Positions 44,514 to 56,365 are shown, counted from the first letter of the stretch. The stretch is 64,000 nt of DNA from Choristoneura fumiferana (GCF_025370935.1 NC_133474.1:19725740-19789739), one strand, 5' to 3'. Numbers and translations are program-made. The notes: generated by a model not told the origin, from the sequence alone.

Positions 44514-45576
44514 ATATCCGATAGGCGGACAAAAGGTTAGTTTTTCAAGTGGTACGGAGTAAGAAGACCATGGTACAGCATCTTGGTACCAGGTCACCAA
44601 AAGTACCAAAGGTAAGTTCTACCGGTATTTAGTATCACTTCCTAGTTGATTGACATTTTCTGTTATACTAACAACACCAGGAAATGCTGTAAAGCCAAAG
44701 TAAGATATTTTTAGTACTACGACAGACGAGGAATCGTGGATGTTTAGAGGAGAAACCTATATAATAGTAGTGGGAGATTGTAATAAGTTGCTACATAAGT
44801 ACATTACAAAACTTTTTCCGTGCGAATATTTATGATTTCACCCAATTCAAACTCGCGCTCAACTATTCTTGCATCAGGAACACTGACCCGCCGTCTGCCT
44901 GTCTGTCTAATTTCGCAAGCAGGAGAGGACGGCTCGATCACGACCCAAAACTAGCTACAAAAAGTATAAAAAGCTAACTGAACAGTATTTAACTCCAATA
45001 CCAAGCAAAATGAACTTTTCAACTATTTGTCGCGCAAATTCCAGCTGAATAGTAAATTTGATTGAATTGAATTGCAATCGCCTTTTGCTAGTGTGTTTGT
45101 GACCACATTTTATGTGGCCATGATCGTTGAATCTTCGTGACAGCCGATCGCTTGACCTCAGAAATTACCAATCAATATTCTCTATTCATTTACGCGGTCA
45201 TTTATTGTGTCGATATTACATAGAATTGATCGTTTCGACCTTCCGATCAAATGTCGATCGGTTGTAAAGTAAACATTCACTTACCAAGTTTCTTAAGAGG
45301 CTGTCAGTACAGATCAAATTGCATGCTTTAATAGGGTTGCATTATACACTACTTTGAATACTTATTTATTTTTCAAATCGAACGATTACGACAGAAATAA
45401 AACTAGGCCTCGTTACTAAACTACTTTGGTGGTTCAGTTGAGAAGTATGTTTTTACATAGTATACAATTCTACTTCCCATCCCACCGTCTGTATCCTTCG
45501 ATTAGGATTTAAACGCGGTTTTCACCATCATCAGTTAGATCATTTTTCACGGAAGGTTTAATATGATTTTATATGA

Positions 45577-45810
45577 TAGGAGGGGTGTTATAAGTTTGAC
45601 CGCTATGTGTGCCTGTGTGTGTCTGTCTGTCTGTGGTACCTGAGCTCTTAAACGGGTAGACCGATTTGAATGCGGTTTTTTAATTGAAAGCAGTTTTTTT
45701 AGCGATGGTTCTTAGACATGTTTTTATCAAAATCGGTTCAGCCGTTTTTGAGATATTAAACTTTGAAGTGACAAAGTCAGGGGTTTTCCAACTTTTTGTT
45801 GGTTAGGTTA
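45577..45810 (+). repeat. Dispersed repeat (family of 1531-1760), copy B
   Basis: Partner of 31827-32062 with a few substitutions and a one-base difference in the poly-T of the centre. Confidence 0.6.
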
Positions 45811-45914
45811 GGTTATTTGGACAAAAGTTGATTTTACAACATGTAAAGAAAAAAAATATGTTTTTATTTTTAGTCTGTAATAAACCATATTAATTAACAA
45901 ACAATCTCAAGCTA

Positions 45915-46188
45915 TTTTGAACATGAAACTACCGTGAGACTCACTCATATTAAATATAATGACCCGGATAACTCACGTCTTAAATCGAGTTTAGCTCGAC
46001 ATGTTTCGGGCTAATCCGTAGCCCTTCGTCTTCGGAGCAACGCGACTCAGCGGCTGCTGCAACACGCGCACTGCGCGCCGCCGCTCTGCTCGCGCGACTA
46101 CCCGACGAAACTGACACCGGCACACAACATGTCGAGCTAAACTCGATTTAAGACGTGAGTTATCCGGGTCATTATATTTAATATATTT
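45915..46188. mobile_element. Foldback insertion present only in copy B
   Basis: Inverted arms of 56 bp (45949-46004 and 46127-46182: ATTAAATATAATGACCCGG, TTTAGCTCGACATGT and complements) enclose a GC-rich centre. The direct repeat AATCTCAAGCTA flanks the block (45903-45914 and 46189-46200). Copy A has the single uninterrupted site at about 32156-32167, so B gained it. A non-palindromic 34-bp piece precedes the left arm. Confidence 0.82.
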
Positions 46189-46344
46189 AATCTCAAGCTA
46201 CAATACAATCTACGCAAGCCAATCACGGTGCTGCCATAAATGCGAAAGTGTTTGTTTAGTATAAAATTCACAGCTTAACAAATAATCCATCGACAATTAA
46301 GAGAGAGGATAAGTGTAGTCTAATGTAGGTAGCATAGACAAGTA

Positions 46345-46480
46345 CAGTCATCAGCACAAATATCTGAGACTAAAAAGCGTGCATAAATATCTGATTCGCC
46401 TCTATGACCATTTCTAGGGCCGCCGGCCGGTAGGACGAGTCAGATAATTTTACACACTTCACTGTAGCAGATATTAATTA
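46345..46480. mobile_element. CAGTCACC-family MITE, copy B
   Basis: Partner of 32315-32461; the right terminus present in A is absent. Confidence 0.6.
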
Positions 46481-46531
46481 AAACCATTTTTCTTTTAAAT
46501 ATCGCAGAGACATCTGTTATAACCCCTAATC

Positions 46532-46876
46532 CAGGGATGAGGAAATAGCGGCCCGCGGGCCAAGTCCGGCCCGCGACAAGATTTAATCCGGCCCGCGATC
46601 AAAACCCATCTCAAATTCATGTCGTTATCTCGAATGTGTTTTACGAGTTGCTTCAAGTAACTTGGAGCCTAATTTCGACGCTTTAATTAATGGACAGTCA
46701 AAATTTCATCTTTCCCACCGACCCAGCACATCAAAACAATAAATAATTAAAGATACCTACATGTTTTTTTTTGTTACTTGATTAGGATAAAATTTATTTA
46801 ATAAATGCTCCCCGGCCCGCGGAAATGTTGCAATTTTTGTATATGGCCCATCTCTAAATCTAGTTTCCCATCCCTG
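46532..46876. mobile_element. hAT MITE, intact, 345 bp (copy B)
   Basis: Ends CAGGGATGAGGAA and the inverted TTTCCCATCCCTG, with CGGCCCGCGGGCC just inside. Flanked by CCCTAATC (46524-46531) and CCCTAGTC (46877-46884), an 8-bp target duplication with one change; copy A still has CCCTAATC at its right flank. No transposase. Confidence 0.85.
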
Positions 46877-46904
46877 CCCTAGTCCATACTAATATAGGTA
46901 CTTA

Positions 46905-47120
46905 CTAATATTATAAATGCGAGTGTGTTGTGTTTGTATGTTTGTCCGTCTTTCACGTTGAAACGGAGCGACCAATCGACGTGATTTTTGGCATAGACAT
47001 AGTTTATGGGCCAGAGAGTGACATAGGCTACTTTTTATCCCGGGAAACAGCACAGTTCCCGAAGAACAGCGCGCGATAACCGAATACCACGCGGGAGAAG
47101 CCGTGGGCGCAAACTAATAT
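46905..47120 (+). repeat. Dispersed repeat, copy B partner of 32740-32940
   Basis: Contains an extra phrase ATAGTTTATGGGCCAGAGAG not present in A; otherwise collinear. Confidence 0.6.
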
Positions 47121-47439
47121 AACTTTATTTTAAACTCGAGTTATCACAAGATTTCTGTGAAAAGATGAAAACACCATTTATCGGAATCGGAACCATTCTT
47201 CAATTCCACTGCTCAACGTTTGGTTTCGCGATTCGTTCTCGGTTTCGAATGTAATGCATTAGCTGCAGTCAGTTATGACCTGTCACCCCGTCACGAACCG
47301 TTTCTAAAACGCCCGAGATAAAAAAATATTTTGCAAACACTACTAGTTACCGCTTTGTTGTTTATTTTGATATGATTAATGATTGTCTGTCTAAAAACAG
47401 TAGAAAGGAATGATTATTTATCTTCTAATACCTCAACTA

Positions 47440-47736
47440 GTGGTGGCCTAGTGGTTTGACCCATCGCCTCTCAAGCAGAGGGTCGTGGGTTCAAACCCGG
47501 CTCGCACCTCTGAGTTTTTCGAAATTCATGTGCGGAGTTACATTTGAAATTTACCACGAGCTTTGCGGTGAAGGAAAACATCGTGAGGAAACCTGCACAA
47601 ACCTGCGAAGCAATTCAATGGTGTGTGTGAAGTTCCCAATCCGCACTGGGCCCGCGTGGGAACTATGGCCCAAACCCTCTCATTCTGAGGGGAGGCCTGT
47701 GCCCTGCAGTGGGACGTATATAGGCTGGGATGATGA
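47440..47736 (+). mobile_element. Metulj-like SINE, copy B
   Basis: Partner of 33295-33592 with the same CCTCAACTA duplication (47431-47439, 47737-47745). Box B reads GGTTCAAACCCG, closer to a canonical tRNA than in A. Confidence 0.9.
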
Positions 47737-48496
47737 CCTCAACTAACAAAGCTTAATTCCAAGGCTCTCTTGAGACGACATTTGTATGTATGATCATGTA
47801 TGATCACAAATTTCTACCCACATATGTATGCTCGAAAATAACCTCATTGTATAATCGGCTTTTTTTCCGACCGGTCAAGATTGGGCCGACGTATCTTAAT
47901 ATACGACGTATCGTAGAGACTTGCACCCCCTTTTATAGGGGTAGAAGAGAAAAAAAATATATGTAATAATTTTATTCTGTTCTTTGTATGTAAATCATAC
48001 ACTTTTATACCGAATTTTATACTATATTCATACAGACTTGCACCCGCTGTATAGGGGTGGGAGGGCAAAAGTTATAGATTTCTGATTTTTTTTTTATTCA
48101 CAAATATGTAAACACTAGACTTCATGCCAAATTTCAGCTTTCTAGGACATTGGGAAGTAGTGAGTGAGTGACTAAATTGACGTATTTTTGGTATCAATAA
48201 AATCTAAACTATTAAAACTAGATCAACGAAACTTGGTGTGTTTAAGATAAGTTTCGTTCCGAGCCACATCTTATGCTGTAAATTTGGACTTTCTGGTGTC
48301 AACTGGGACGATGTTATGAGGGTTTGAAAATACGACGAAACGGTTCGAGAATAGGTAGGCAGTGCCCATGACTTCTTTTTTTCGTCTTGGCGGGGACACT
48401 GTCGTACCCCCAGATAACAATATCCATAAGTAAACGTAATAATCTCATTATTTGAACACTGCTCAAGAGGTTTTCCCACTTTGCCGGAAGCAATGA

Positions 48497-48795
48497 TTAG
48501 ATTAGATTAGATTTATTTATTACCTAATGAAAAAATACATTATAAATACATGTCAGGTAATTATAAGAAATTCACAAAAGGATCGTCAAATTGTATACAA
48601 AAATAATAATAATAATAGGTATATGATAGTGGTACATTACAATACATTGTCAGCCAAAATAAAATTAGAATTAAATTTAAAAATAATAATAAGTAAGTAC
48701 AATGTCAAGACGATAAAATTAAATATAAAATAAAAAAATAAAATTAGTCCACAACAACAGGACAAAATACATATGTCAATAATTAATAATAATAA
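48497..48795. mobile_element. AT-rich insertion only in copy B
   Basis: Copy A reads straight from ACAATG to GTAATTAAAATAGAC. Copy B has about 300 extra bases starting GATTAGATTAGATTAGATTT and ending ATAATAATAATG. The ATTAG tandem start and simple repeats suggest a retroposed 3' end; class unknown. Confidence 0.55.
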
Positions 48796-49023
48796 TGGTA
48801 ATTAAAATACACTCTTTATATTTAATAAAATAGACTCTAATAAAAACAAGACGTAAATCTGGAGAATTGCGAATTCATATTTCCTTAACATTCCTCGTTT
48901 TCAGTATTAGTGATAGAAAAGTAGAATACCAAGGCGGGACACAACCTCTCAATCAGAAGAACCAGAGCTCATACCTATCTCTATGATTTTCGGAATTTAT
49001 GTAGGTAGGTACGAAATCAAATT

Positions 49024-49208
49024 TGTGATATATCACTCACTCACTTTTTGTCTGTCCCTGACTGAATGCTCCTCTCATCCACTCAAAGGTTGACTGGTAG
49101 AGATCCCTCAAATGGATAAGTTCGCCTTTGTACATGTATTTCATTGTTTGTCATCTGTGTTTGTTTACTTATTTTGTACAATAAAGAGTTTACATACATA
49201 CATACATA
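49024..49208 (+). repeat. LINE 3' UTR remnant, copy B
   Basis: Partner of 34556-34745; CATA tail is longer by one or two units. Confidence 0.6.
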
Positions 49209-51129
49209 CATATATCTAATTTCTAAAAATAATATAATGGACGACATTTTATACTAAGTTCCATGGAACAATTAGAAATTTGAGTGTGCGTGACAATGGA
49301 TAAGATTCTCCACCAAAACACGGTTTTATTGCGAAATTGTACTTCAACATAATAAAAATGCATGCGGGTATTTGAATATTTACGGAGAGCGTTAACAGTT
49401 ACCGACTGAATAAGAGGCGAGCGTGTTATTAACTCAAATCCTTGCGAACTCGTACCGTTTTATTTATTTAACCTTTTATAGAATCAACCAATTAGCATGG
49501 GCATTCTAAACATGAACCAATTTCCACCTCACGTATTGGTCCACTGCAGTTTACACCTAAGACAAATATATATTTGGAAAATCCATTCTCACTACCGTTG
49601 TAGTAAACGTGTGAACTAAAAACTTCAACACACTAAAAAGGCAACCGAAGCAAACTTTAATACATAAACTTTAAAGTGTACTTCGCAATGATCTACGGCC
49701 ATAAGCCATAGTAAACTCTTATCAAGCCGTAATCAGTGCGTTTGCGGGTATAACATAATCTATGAGTAGTTCTAGATTTACTTACGACTTATTTCCATAG
49801 CCAGCGTATTAGTGACACAAACACCCATTATAAAACTTAGTCACTGTTCAACGATAAAACGTAGCCACTGAAACTTTATCACAGACTGGATACAAAAAAG
49901 TTGACGTTTAGTTTTTTTCTTCACTTTTCTAAACAAAAGTAACCGCTCCGGCTGATTTTACCAGCCAGAACCGAGACAATTGACTCTCGCTTTTTTTTTT
50001 ACTGTTCTCTTTTTAAAAATACACGTACATCCGATATGGCAGGGATTTCCACACAGCCAGCACTGCGCCGGTCATTGATAGAGCAAATCCTGTTAAAGCG
50101 ACCTCTATTAAAGGGTTGGAAGCCTTGCAGTCAGGCACACACTTAACACAATCCAATTAAGTTCCACGTTTCCGCTTTAATAAAGAAAAACTTTATACTT
50201 TTTAATACACATTGGTATTTAAAAAAACTACGGTTTTAACACGCACACGCCCGCATCGTACGGATAGCAGGTACAGACTGCGGCATGCTCGAAGTACGCG
50301 ATTGTAGACAGCACTTGCCGACGCTTCTCAAACTATTCGATATCTGGCATTAATTTTGAGATTTTTTGAAATTTTTACTGTTTTTTGTAAATGTATAGAA
50401 ATCCGCGCGATGCTCAAAAAAGCTCAAGTTTTGTTGATAGTTTCTAGCCGAGCTTTAACTAAGTATACCTAAATACATCCCTATAATCTAACCAATCTCA
50501 CAGTTAATTGATGCAAGTAGCTAAGAAACATAACGTACAAATGCGAAATTAATACGTAAATTAATAAAGTTATTTGGCGTCAAATTATTTTTAGAAGCTT
50601 CTTTATTTATTTTATTGTAAATATTTGTGTGTCTTCCGTATTAGTGAATAAATGTCTCTTTTTTTTTTCTTTCTTTCTATTATGCCTAAATGCTGTGTTA
50701 GTAAAGAAAATACTGGCGGAAGCATCGTATCAACATCATGAACGATACTTCCAGTAGCACTCAATTATTACATACTTTTACAAGCACCCTAAAATAAATG
50801 ACAGTCTGTTCGAAAAGTTATTGAACCACAGACTGTTAAGTACCTAGTTTATGCAACGTGCCCGTTTCGCCGTTCACTGGCTATTGTGGTGCGTACCTTT
50901 TTTTCTTTTTTTCTCGCGTCCATTGAATTGGAAGATCGCCTTGAGAGTTCAACCGCACGGATTGAGAATCGCTGCAGTACGTATTACCCAATTGGACGTC
51001 ATGATTCAAAATATGTATGCATTTTTGGGCCCATAGACACTTGACACGTACGCTTAAAAAGCATTGAAAGTAATATTGAATGAAAAATAAAATTTTAAAA
51101 CCCCCAGTGCCAAAAAGTACCTACATCAT

Positions 51130-51275
51130 GTAGGGTAAATCGTCAATTAGGTACTGGCCACCTTTCAGTAACTAGCCACCTTATACTAAAAATAAATGCT
51201 ATATAGGTGACTAAACTTCATTTTTAGTATAAGGTGGCCAGTTATTGAACGGTAGCCAGTAATTGACGATCTACT
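51130..51275. mobile_element. Palindromic MITE, copy B
   Basis: Partner of 36667-36816; right end truncated (GACGATCTACTAGG). Confidence 0.7.
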
Positions 51276-52009
51276 AGGCATAATTTGGAGACACACTTGT
51301 GTTAAAAAATAGGCCTATATCGTAAATACGCTACCAAATTATTACTCATCAAATCATTTTAACCGCTAACACTAAAATGCCCTAAATGAGCTGTTGCCCT
51401 AAATGAGCGGCGGGATGCATATTTAATTTATTTATGTCAGTAATACAATCGTTCAGGAGAGGCTTAAGGAAGATATAGCACATCTTCTTAAATATTTGAG
51501 AACTTTCCTTTGTCATTTGCATACTAAAATGTATAGTAGTTTATTTTTATGCCTGTGGCTTCTTAGCTAGCTAGCTAGTTTCTGGTAGGTACCTTGCATT
51601 GCATAGTAGGTAAGTGTAAGTACATATTTGAAGGCATCTTCCCTTACGCAATCAGTCCCAACCCGGCGACACCGCAGCATTCCGAATTCGACGCAGACGG
51701 CACGGCGCCAGGCAGCGTCTATCCAGACAGGTTGTCTGGAATACTGCCCTACTTTAGTAGCTGGGTAATATTCAGCGTTTTTGAGGCGTTTTTAGGGTTC
51801 CGTACCTCAAAAGGACAAAACGAAAAATGAAAAATGAAAAGGAAAATGAGTGTCTCACGGTAGTTTCATGTTAAAAAAAACGGAACCCTTATATAATCAC
51901 TTTGCTGTATTGAAGACTTTGAAGACCACAAATGCGATTGGTGTTAACTTTTGTTTGAGACCGGGAGAATAGCGATGACGGCGACACTAATCAACTCACG
52001 TAGGTACTT

Positions 52010-52195
52010 TTTCATCATCATCCCAGGTTATGTTCCACTGCTGGGCAGGGCACAGGCCTCCAGTCAGAATAAGAGGGCTTAAGGCTCAGTGCAGATTGGG
52101 AACTTCACACACACCATTGAAGTGTTTCGCAGGTTAGTGCAGATTGCCTGATTTTTCTTTCATTTGCCGTGAAGTTCATGGTAAATTTTGAATGT
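52010..52195 (-). mobile_element. Metulj-like SINE 3' part, minus strand, copy B
   Basis: Partner of 37540-37710. Confidence 0.72.
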
Positions 52196-53093
52196 AATTT
52201 TGTACATTAATTTCGAAAAACTTGAAAGCGGATAAGTTTCGAGAATTCCCATGGGAATGAAATAAAAACCCGGAAAATCCGCGGGTAAAAGCTATATACA
52301 GTAACTTATATTTTATCATTAAACAGAGGCATTTTACAAGGCATAAGAAACACCATTAGAAATTTCCATCAACTCGACAACTTTAACTGTAGAGTAATCG
52401 CACTGCAATAAATAAAACTTTCTTAGCTGCCGATCTGATACATAATGTAACTTCAATACCATAAATGACGTAATACAAAAAGAGTAGATGAACGCCGATA
52501 TTCACATAAACATGTTCGTCTCTTTCAAATAATTAATTCTTTCGCTAAATGCAATACAAAACAAAAAAAAGTCTGGATAGGTACCGAACCTTGATGCCAA
52601 TTTATAGATTTTCATGTAGTAATGTCAACCAAATAGCTACCTATGGAAAGTCCTGCAAATATCTTCCCTTCCATTGATAGATACTGAACCCAAAACAAGC
52701 CATGCACATTATACATTAGCAAGAAAATCTAGTCTCCACCATACCAATTTATATTCATACCACCAAAATCATATAGCATTAATTTTTATTTAGTTACGAA
52801 GCTAGAATTCTTAATTTTTATTTAGTTAAGAAAATAATGAAATTGAATAACCTGCTGTTCAAAGGCTGGGTGTACATAATAACCTTCTGGTAAGTAATTC
52901 AATGCAATACATTTTTACTAGACATCGCATTTATGTACGACCGGATGCACAAGTGGTTAGAGAACCTGACTACGAAGCTTGAGGTGCCGGGTTCGATTCC
53001 CCGGGGTAGATATTTGTATGAACATGCATGTTTGTTCTCGGGTCTTGGATTTTTAATATGAATTTAAGTATGTATCTATCTTTTTAAGTACAG

Positions 53094-53362
53094 TAGAACC
53101 CGCTTAATAACGTTTAATACGATTTCCCGCATAATACGCCATAATATCTTCATTCGTGTTAGTTAGCGTTAGTTCAGTGATGTCAAAAATAAAAAAGCAA
53201 TCACTGCAAGAGTAAAAAGTGATCATATTAAAAGTTTACGATGAACAATCGGAAACAATAATCAGGTAGGTACTAGTTTTTTTTCACGTTTAATACGATT
53301 TCCTGGTTAAGACGTTTTTTTTTGCTAGGTCCCCTCAAAATTGTCTTAAGCGGGTTCTACTG
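53094..53362 (+). mobile_element. pogo/Tigger-type MITE with relic of transposase N-terminus
   Basis: Ends CAGTAGAACCCGCTTAA and TTAAGCGGGTTCTACTG are inverted; TA precedes the left end. This end type is that of pogo/Tigger elements of the Tc1-mariner group. Inside, an ATG at about 53178 opens MSKIKKQSLQE, then a stop, then KVIILKVYDEQSETI, resembling the start of the pogo/CENP-B DNA-binding domain. The frame is broken and the catalytic part is missing. Confidence 0.7.
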
Positions 53363-53568
53363 TGCCCTTAGTGTAAGTTTTCGGTTACAAAATACGTCTC
53401 GACCGAGTTCGCGTTATAATCTCAATTTGTATGCAAACACGAACAGCGCCTCTAGCGGAACGTTTGCGATGTTCGTGTTTCCATAAAAATTGAGATTTTA
53501 ACGCGAACGTGATCGAGACGTATTTTGTAACCGAAAACTTACACTAAGGGCACTGTATGTTTATCCGT
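53363..53568. mobile_element. Palindromic MITE next to the pogo element
   Basis: GTGCCCTTAGTGTAAGTTTT and its complement at the right end (AAAACTTACACTAAGGGCAC TG|TA) plus inner arms AAAATACGTCTCGA / TCGAGACGTATTTT. The left end lacks the first bases expected from the right end. Confidence 0.75.
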
Positions 53569-53792
53569 TGTGTACAAGCTTTGCTTAGTTTGAGACTAGG
53601 TCAATTGGTGTCAAGTGTCCCGTGATATTTATTTTTATTTTATGTAGCTTATAATCATACATAGGCATAGAGCCACGAGTACCACGGCCGTGTTTAACGG
53701 CTGTATTTCCCAAATACAAAACATCGTATCCATCTCATTTAAAAAAACAATCTACACAACATTGACACCAAATGAGCCATCCTAACAATCCA

Positions 53793-54033
53793 TACTAATA
53801 TTATAAATGTGAAAGTTTGTGAAGACGTTTGGAGGTTTGGATGTTTGGATGTTTGTTACTCCATCACGTCTAAACTGCTCACCCGATTTAGATGAAATTC
53901 GGTATACAGATAGTTTGAGTCCCGTGAATGGACATAGGATAGTTTTTATCCCGAAAAATTTCATAGTTCTCGCGGGATAGCTATAATCGAATCTACGCGG
54001 ACGAAGTCGCGGGCAAAAGCTATTAGTTTAATA
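53793..54033 (+). repeat. Dispersed repeat, copy B partner of 38441-38687
   Basis: Collinear with A with a handful of substitutions. Confidence 0.6.
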
Positions 54034-54569
54034 AATCCAGTTCGCCTGAGTCAAATTTTAGAGCTAGATGTCACTATAGCGCTAGCCCAATTTCTAGGTG
54101 CTGTAGTATTGCGCGACCACCTCGGCTCTCAGCGCGATTGCAACACTATCGTATCAGCTGCGATGCGATCTAGTTTCGCCACGCATGCGCGCTGCACAAT
54201 GATGTGATACTTCATGGGTTTGTTTATGTCACACGGGTTTGCGTGTCGTCTGCCGTATCAGATCAGTTAGGTTTCTCATCAAGCTGTTAATTTAGAATTA
54301 AAAATGTTTATGTCAATAATTTAATAGGTAACTATTATGTTGGTGTTGATGTTTATCGTTCAGTTGTTTTGAGTGTTTTAATTTTAATTTAGGTAGGCAT
54401 AATAATAATAGTGCACTATAGGTATCTATATAATTGTTAGTTGTTGAAATTTCCATAAGAATGTACGTAACTGCATTTTATTTTCATTTGTCAATAATGC
54501 TAAAATTAACTGATGTAAAAATAAAATTACGAAAACTACATATTAGCAAAACTTCGAAATAAATAGGTA

Positions 54570-54697
54570 CAGTCACCAGCATTAATATCTGCCACAGCGG
54601 AGCGTGCAAAAATATCTGACACGTCCTTCCAGCCCTAGAAATAGAGTGGTATCAGCTATTTATGCACGCTTGTTGTGTCAGATATATGGTGCTGGTG
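54570..54697. mobile_element. CAGTCACC-family MITE, copy B
   Basis: Partner of 39231-39358 with the same truncated right end. Confidence 0.78.
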
Positions 54698-55125
54698 GTG
54701 GTGCTAAACAGTTAATTTTTACCCAAGTATCCAAATTTCATTTTTTGTTGTTGTCTTTGTTGTAAGTAGTTGTTAGAAATGTCATACATTATTATTTTCT
54801 TAGTGACCGTATCCGTTTGGTAAAATATCTAAGTAAACGTTAGATTTACTTAAGTAGGTACCTACATTATTAAGCCGTTTTAGATACATCCGACCCAACC
54901 TGTTACAGAGCTAGCTATAAATGAGATTGGATTATATGTTCAGAATATAAGTCTTATAAGGTGTTCTTAAAGGTAAATTTCTCGAACACTTTTCGTACAA
55001 TTATCACAAGGTAAATAAAAGCACCTTCTCAATTATATAAGACAATGACTCGATTCATCTCATTGCTATTAAAATTTTTAAGGCGCTTTGTGCTTTACAC
55101 TGAAGTCTGCGTGTAAGGGGTGACA

Positions 55126-55285
55126 CTATTTACCAGCCGTACAATACCGACATGGAAATACCGACATGATATTTCGTGTACACGCCCATAGAAACTCTTG
55201 TCAGTTTGACACCAGTTTGTATGGGCGTGTACACGAAATATCGGGTCGGTATTTCCATGTCGGTATTATCCGTGCCGGTAAATAG
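55126..55285. mobile_element. Palindromic MITE, copy B
   Basis: Partner of 39767-39926. Confidence 0.78.
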
Positions 55286-55665
55286 ACGTTAGTAGGTTGT
55301 AGTTACTTTAGTATCACCTGTGTCACTTTTATAAAGTTTAAGTTAAGTATGTTATCGAAATATAAATAATATTCAGAAGTAAATAATGCGGCCATTTATA
55401 AAAAAAGTTTTTATGCTTACACACACTGTAGGTAATGAAAATCAGCACTTCTAGTTTAGAACCAAATTTAATTTTTGAAATTCTTCATAGGGTTTCTTCA
55501 TAGGGAACGAGATTCTGGGTCGGGATAATGGGAAGGAAATCATCTGTAAGGAGGCAATGGAAGGTTAAGTCAGTCGAATGGTATTTGGTATGGTTTGACT
55601 AGTTAGTTACTTTATTTTCTTGGTTCTATGAATTGCAAATTATTACTCAGGAGTGATTATAATGT

Positions 55666-56082
55666 GGGCTATCGTTTTTTGTCTCACTAGATGGCGCACT
55701 GTTGCGTGAGGTTTTGAAGTATGGCTTTCAAAGTCTGTTATTACGGGCGTGAAAACAAAGTTTAGATTAAAATCATATTTAATACACCTTAAAACCGTAC
55801 CATAAAAATATCGAGCATGCCACAGTGTTGCATAGTCCCCGTTTTGTTCGGAAAAAAGGGAGGACAAAGGTTTCCGAAAGACAAAACTGTCTCAAAACAC
55901 AGACATTCATTGCCCCGGAACGCATATTTGCCATAATTAATTTCAGATATTGCAAAATATTTACAAAATTATTCTAATTATAAATAAACCCGCGTAGCTC
56001 ACCCAAAAACTATGAGATTTGACATTTTGGAGACCTCACGCTATACTAGCGCCTCTAGTGGCGAATTCATACGCGATAGCCC
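55666..56082. mobile_element. GGGCTATCG MITE, copy B, longer internal part
   Basis: Partner of 40310-40661 with about 60 extra bases (near 55713-55772). The right CTCF-like motif is one base shorter (ACTAGCGCCTCTAGTGG at 56045-56061). Confidence 0.65.
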
Positions 56083-56120
56083 TCATTCTCTTAGTGAGAC
56101 GCTTAAGATCCTGTAGAATA

Positions 56121-56237
56121 ATGACAATCGATGAAGCGTACAGCGTACCTACTAAGATAGAACCTTATCGCAAACCATTAAACGATTATTTTAGTCAATT
56201 TCATCAGCATCTAGATTTGCCAAAGAATTTATTGTAA
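56121..56237 (+). CDS. Small open frame, 38 codons, partner of 40700-40816 (unrecognised)
   Basis: Same frame and length as in copy A; two residues differ. See the copy A entry; function unknown. Confidence 0.2.
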   Translation: MTIDEAYSVPTKIEPYRKPLNDYFSQFHQHLDLPKNLL

Positions 56238-56239
56238 GA

Positions 56240-56365
56240 GGGAGCAAGCGAGCATGGGTCACCTGATGGGAAGCAATCACCGCCGCCCATAGAGACCCGC
56301 AACGCGAGGGGTATCACAGCTGCGATGCTGGCCCTTTGAGAGATTGATAGGCTCGTTTTTTTGAA
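56240..56365 (-). mobile_element. LINE 3' end, minus strand, copy B
   Basis: Partner of 40820-40945. Confidence 0.62.

Larger units (their letters stand above)
52941..53650 (+). mobile_element. tRNA-derived SINE split by two nested MITEs (copy B)
   Basis: The head has a tRNA-like box A (GCACAAGTGGTTAGAG) and box B (GGGTTCGATTCC), then GATATTTGTATGAACATGC. The element stops at AAGTA (53093), resumes at TGTTTATCCGTTGTG (about 53570) and ends CCCGTGATATTTATT. Everything between is inserted DNA. Copy A keeps only the last part. Confidence 0.75.
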
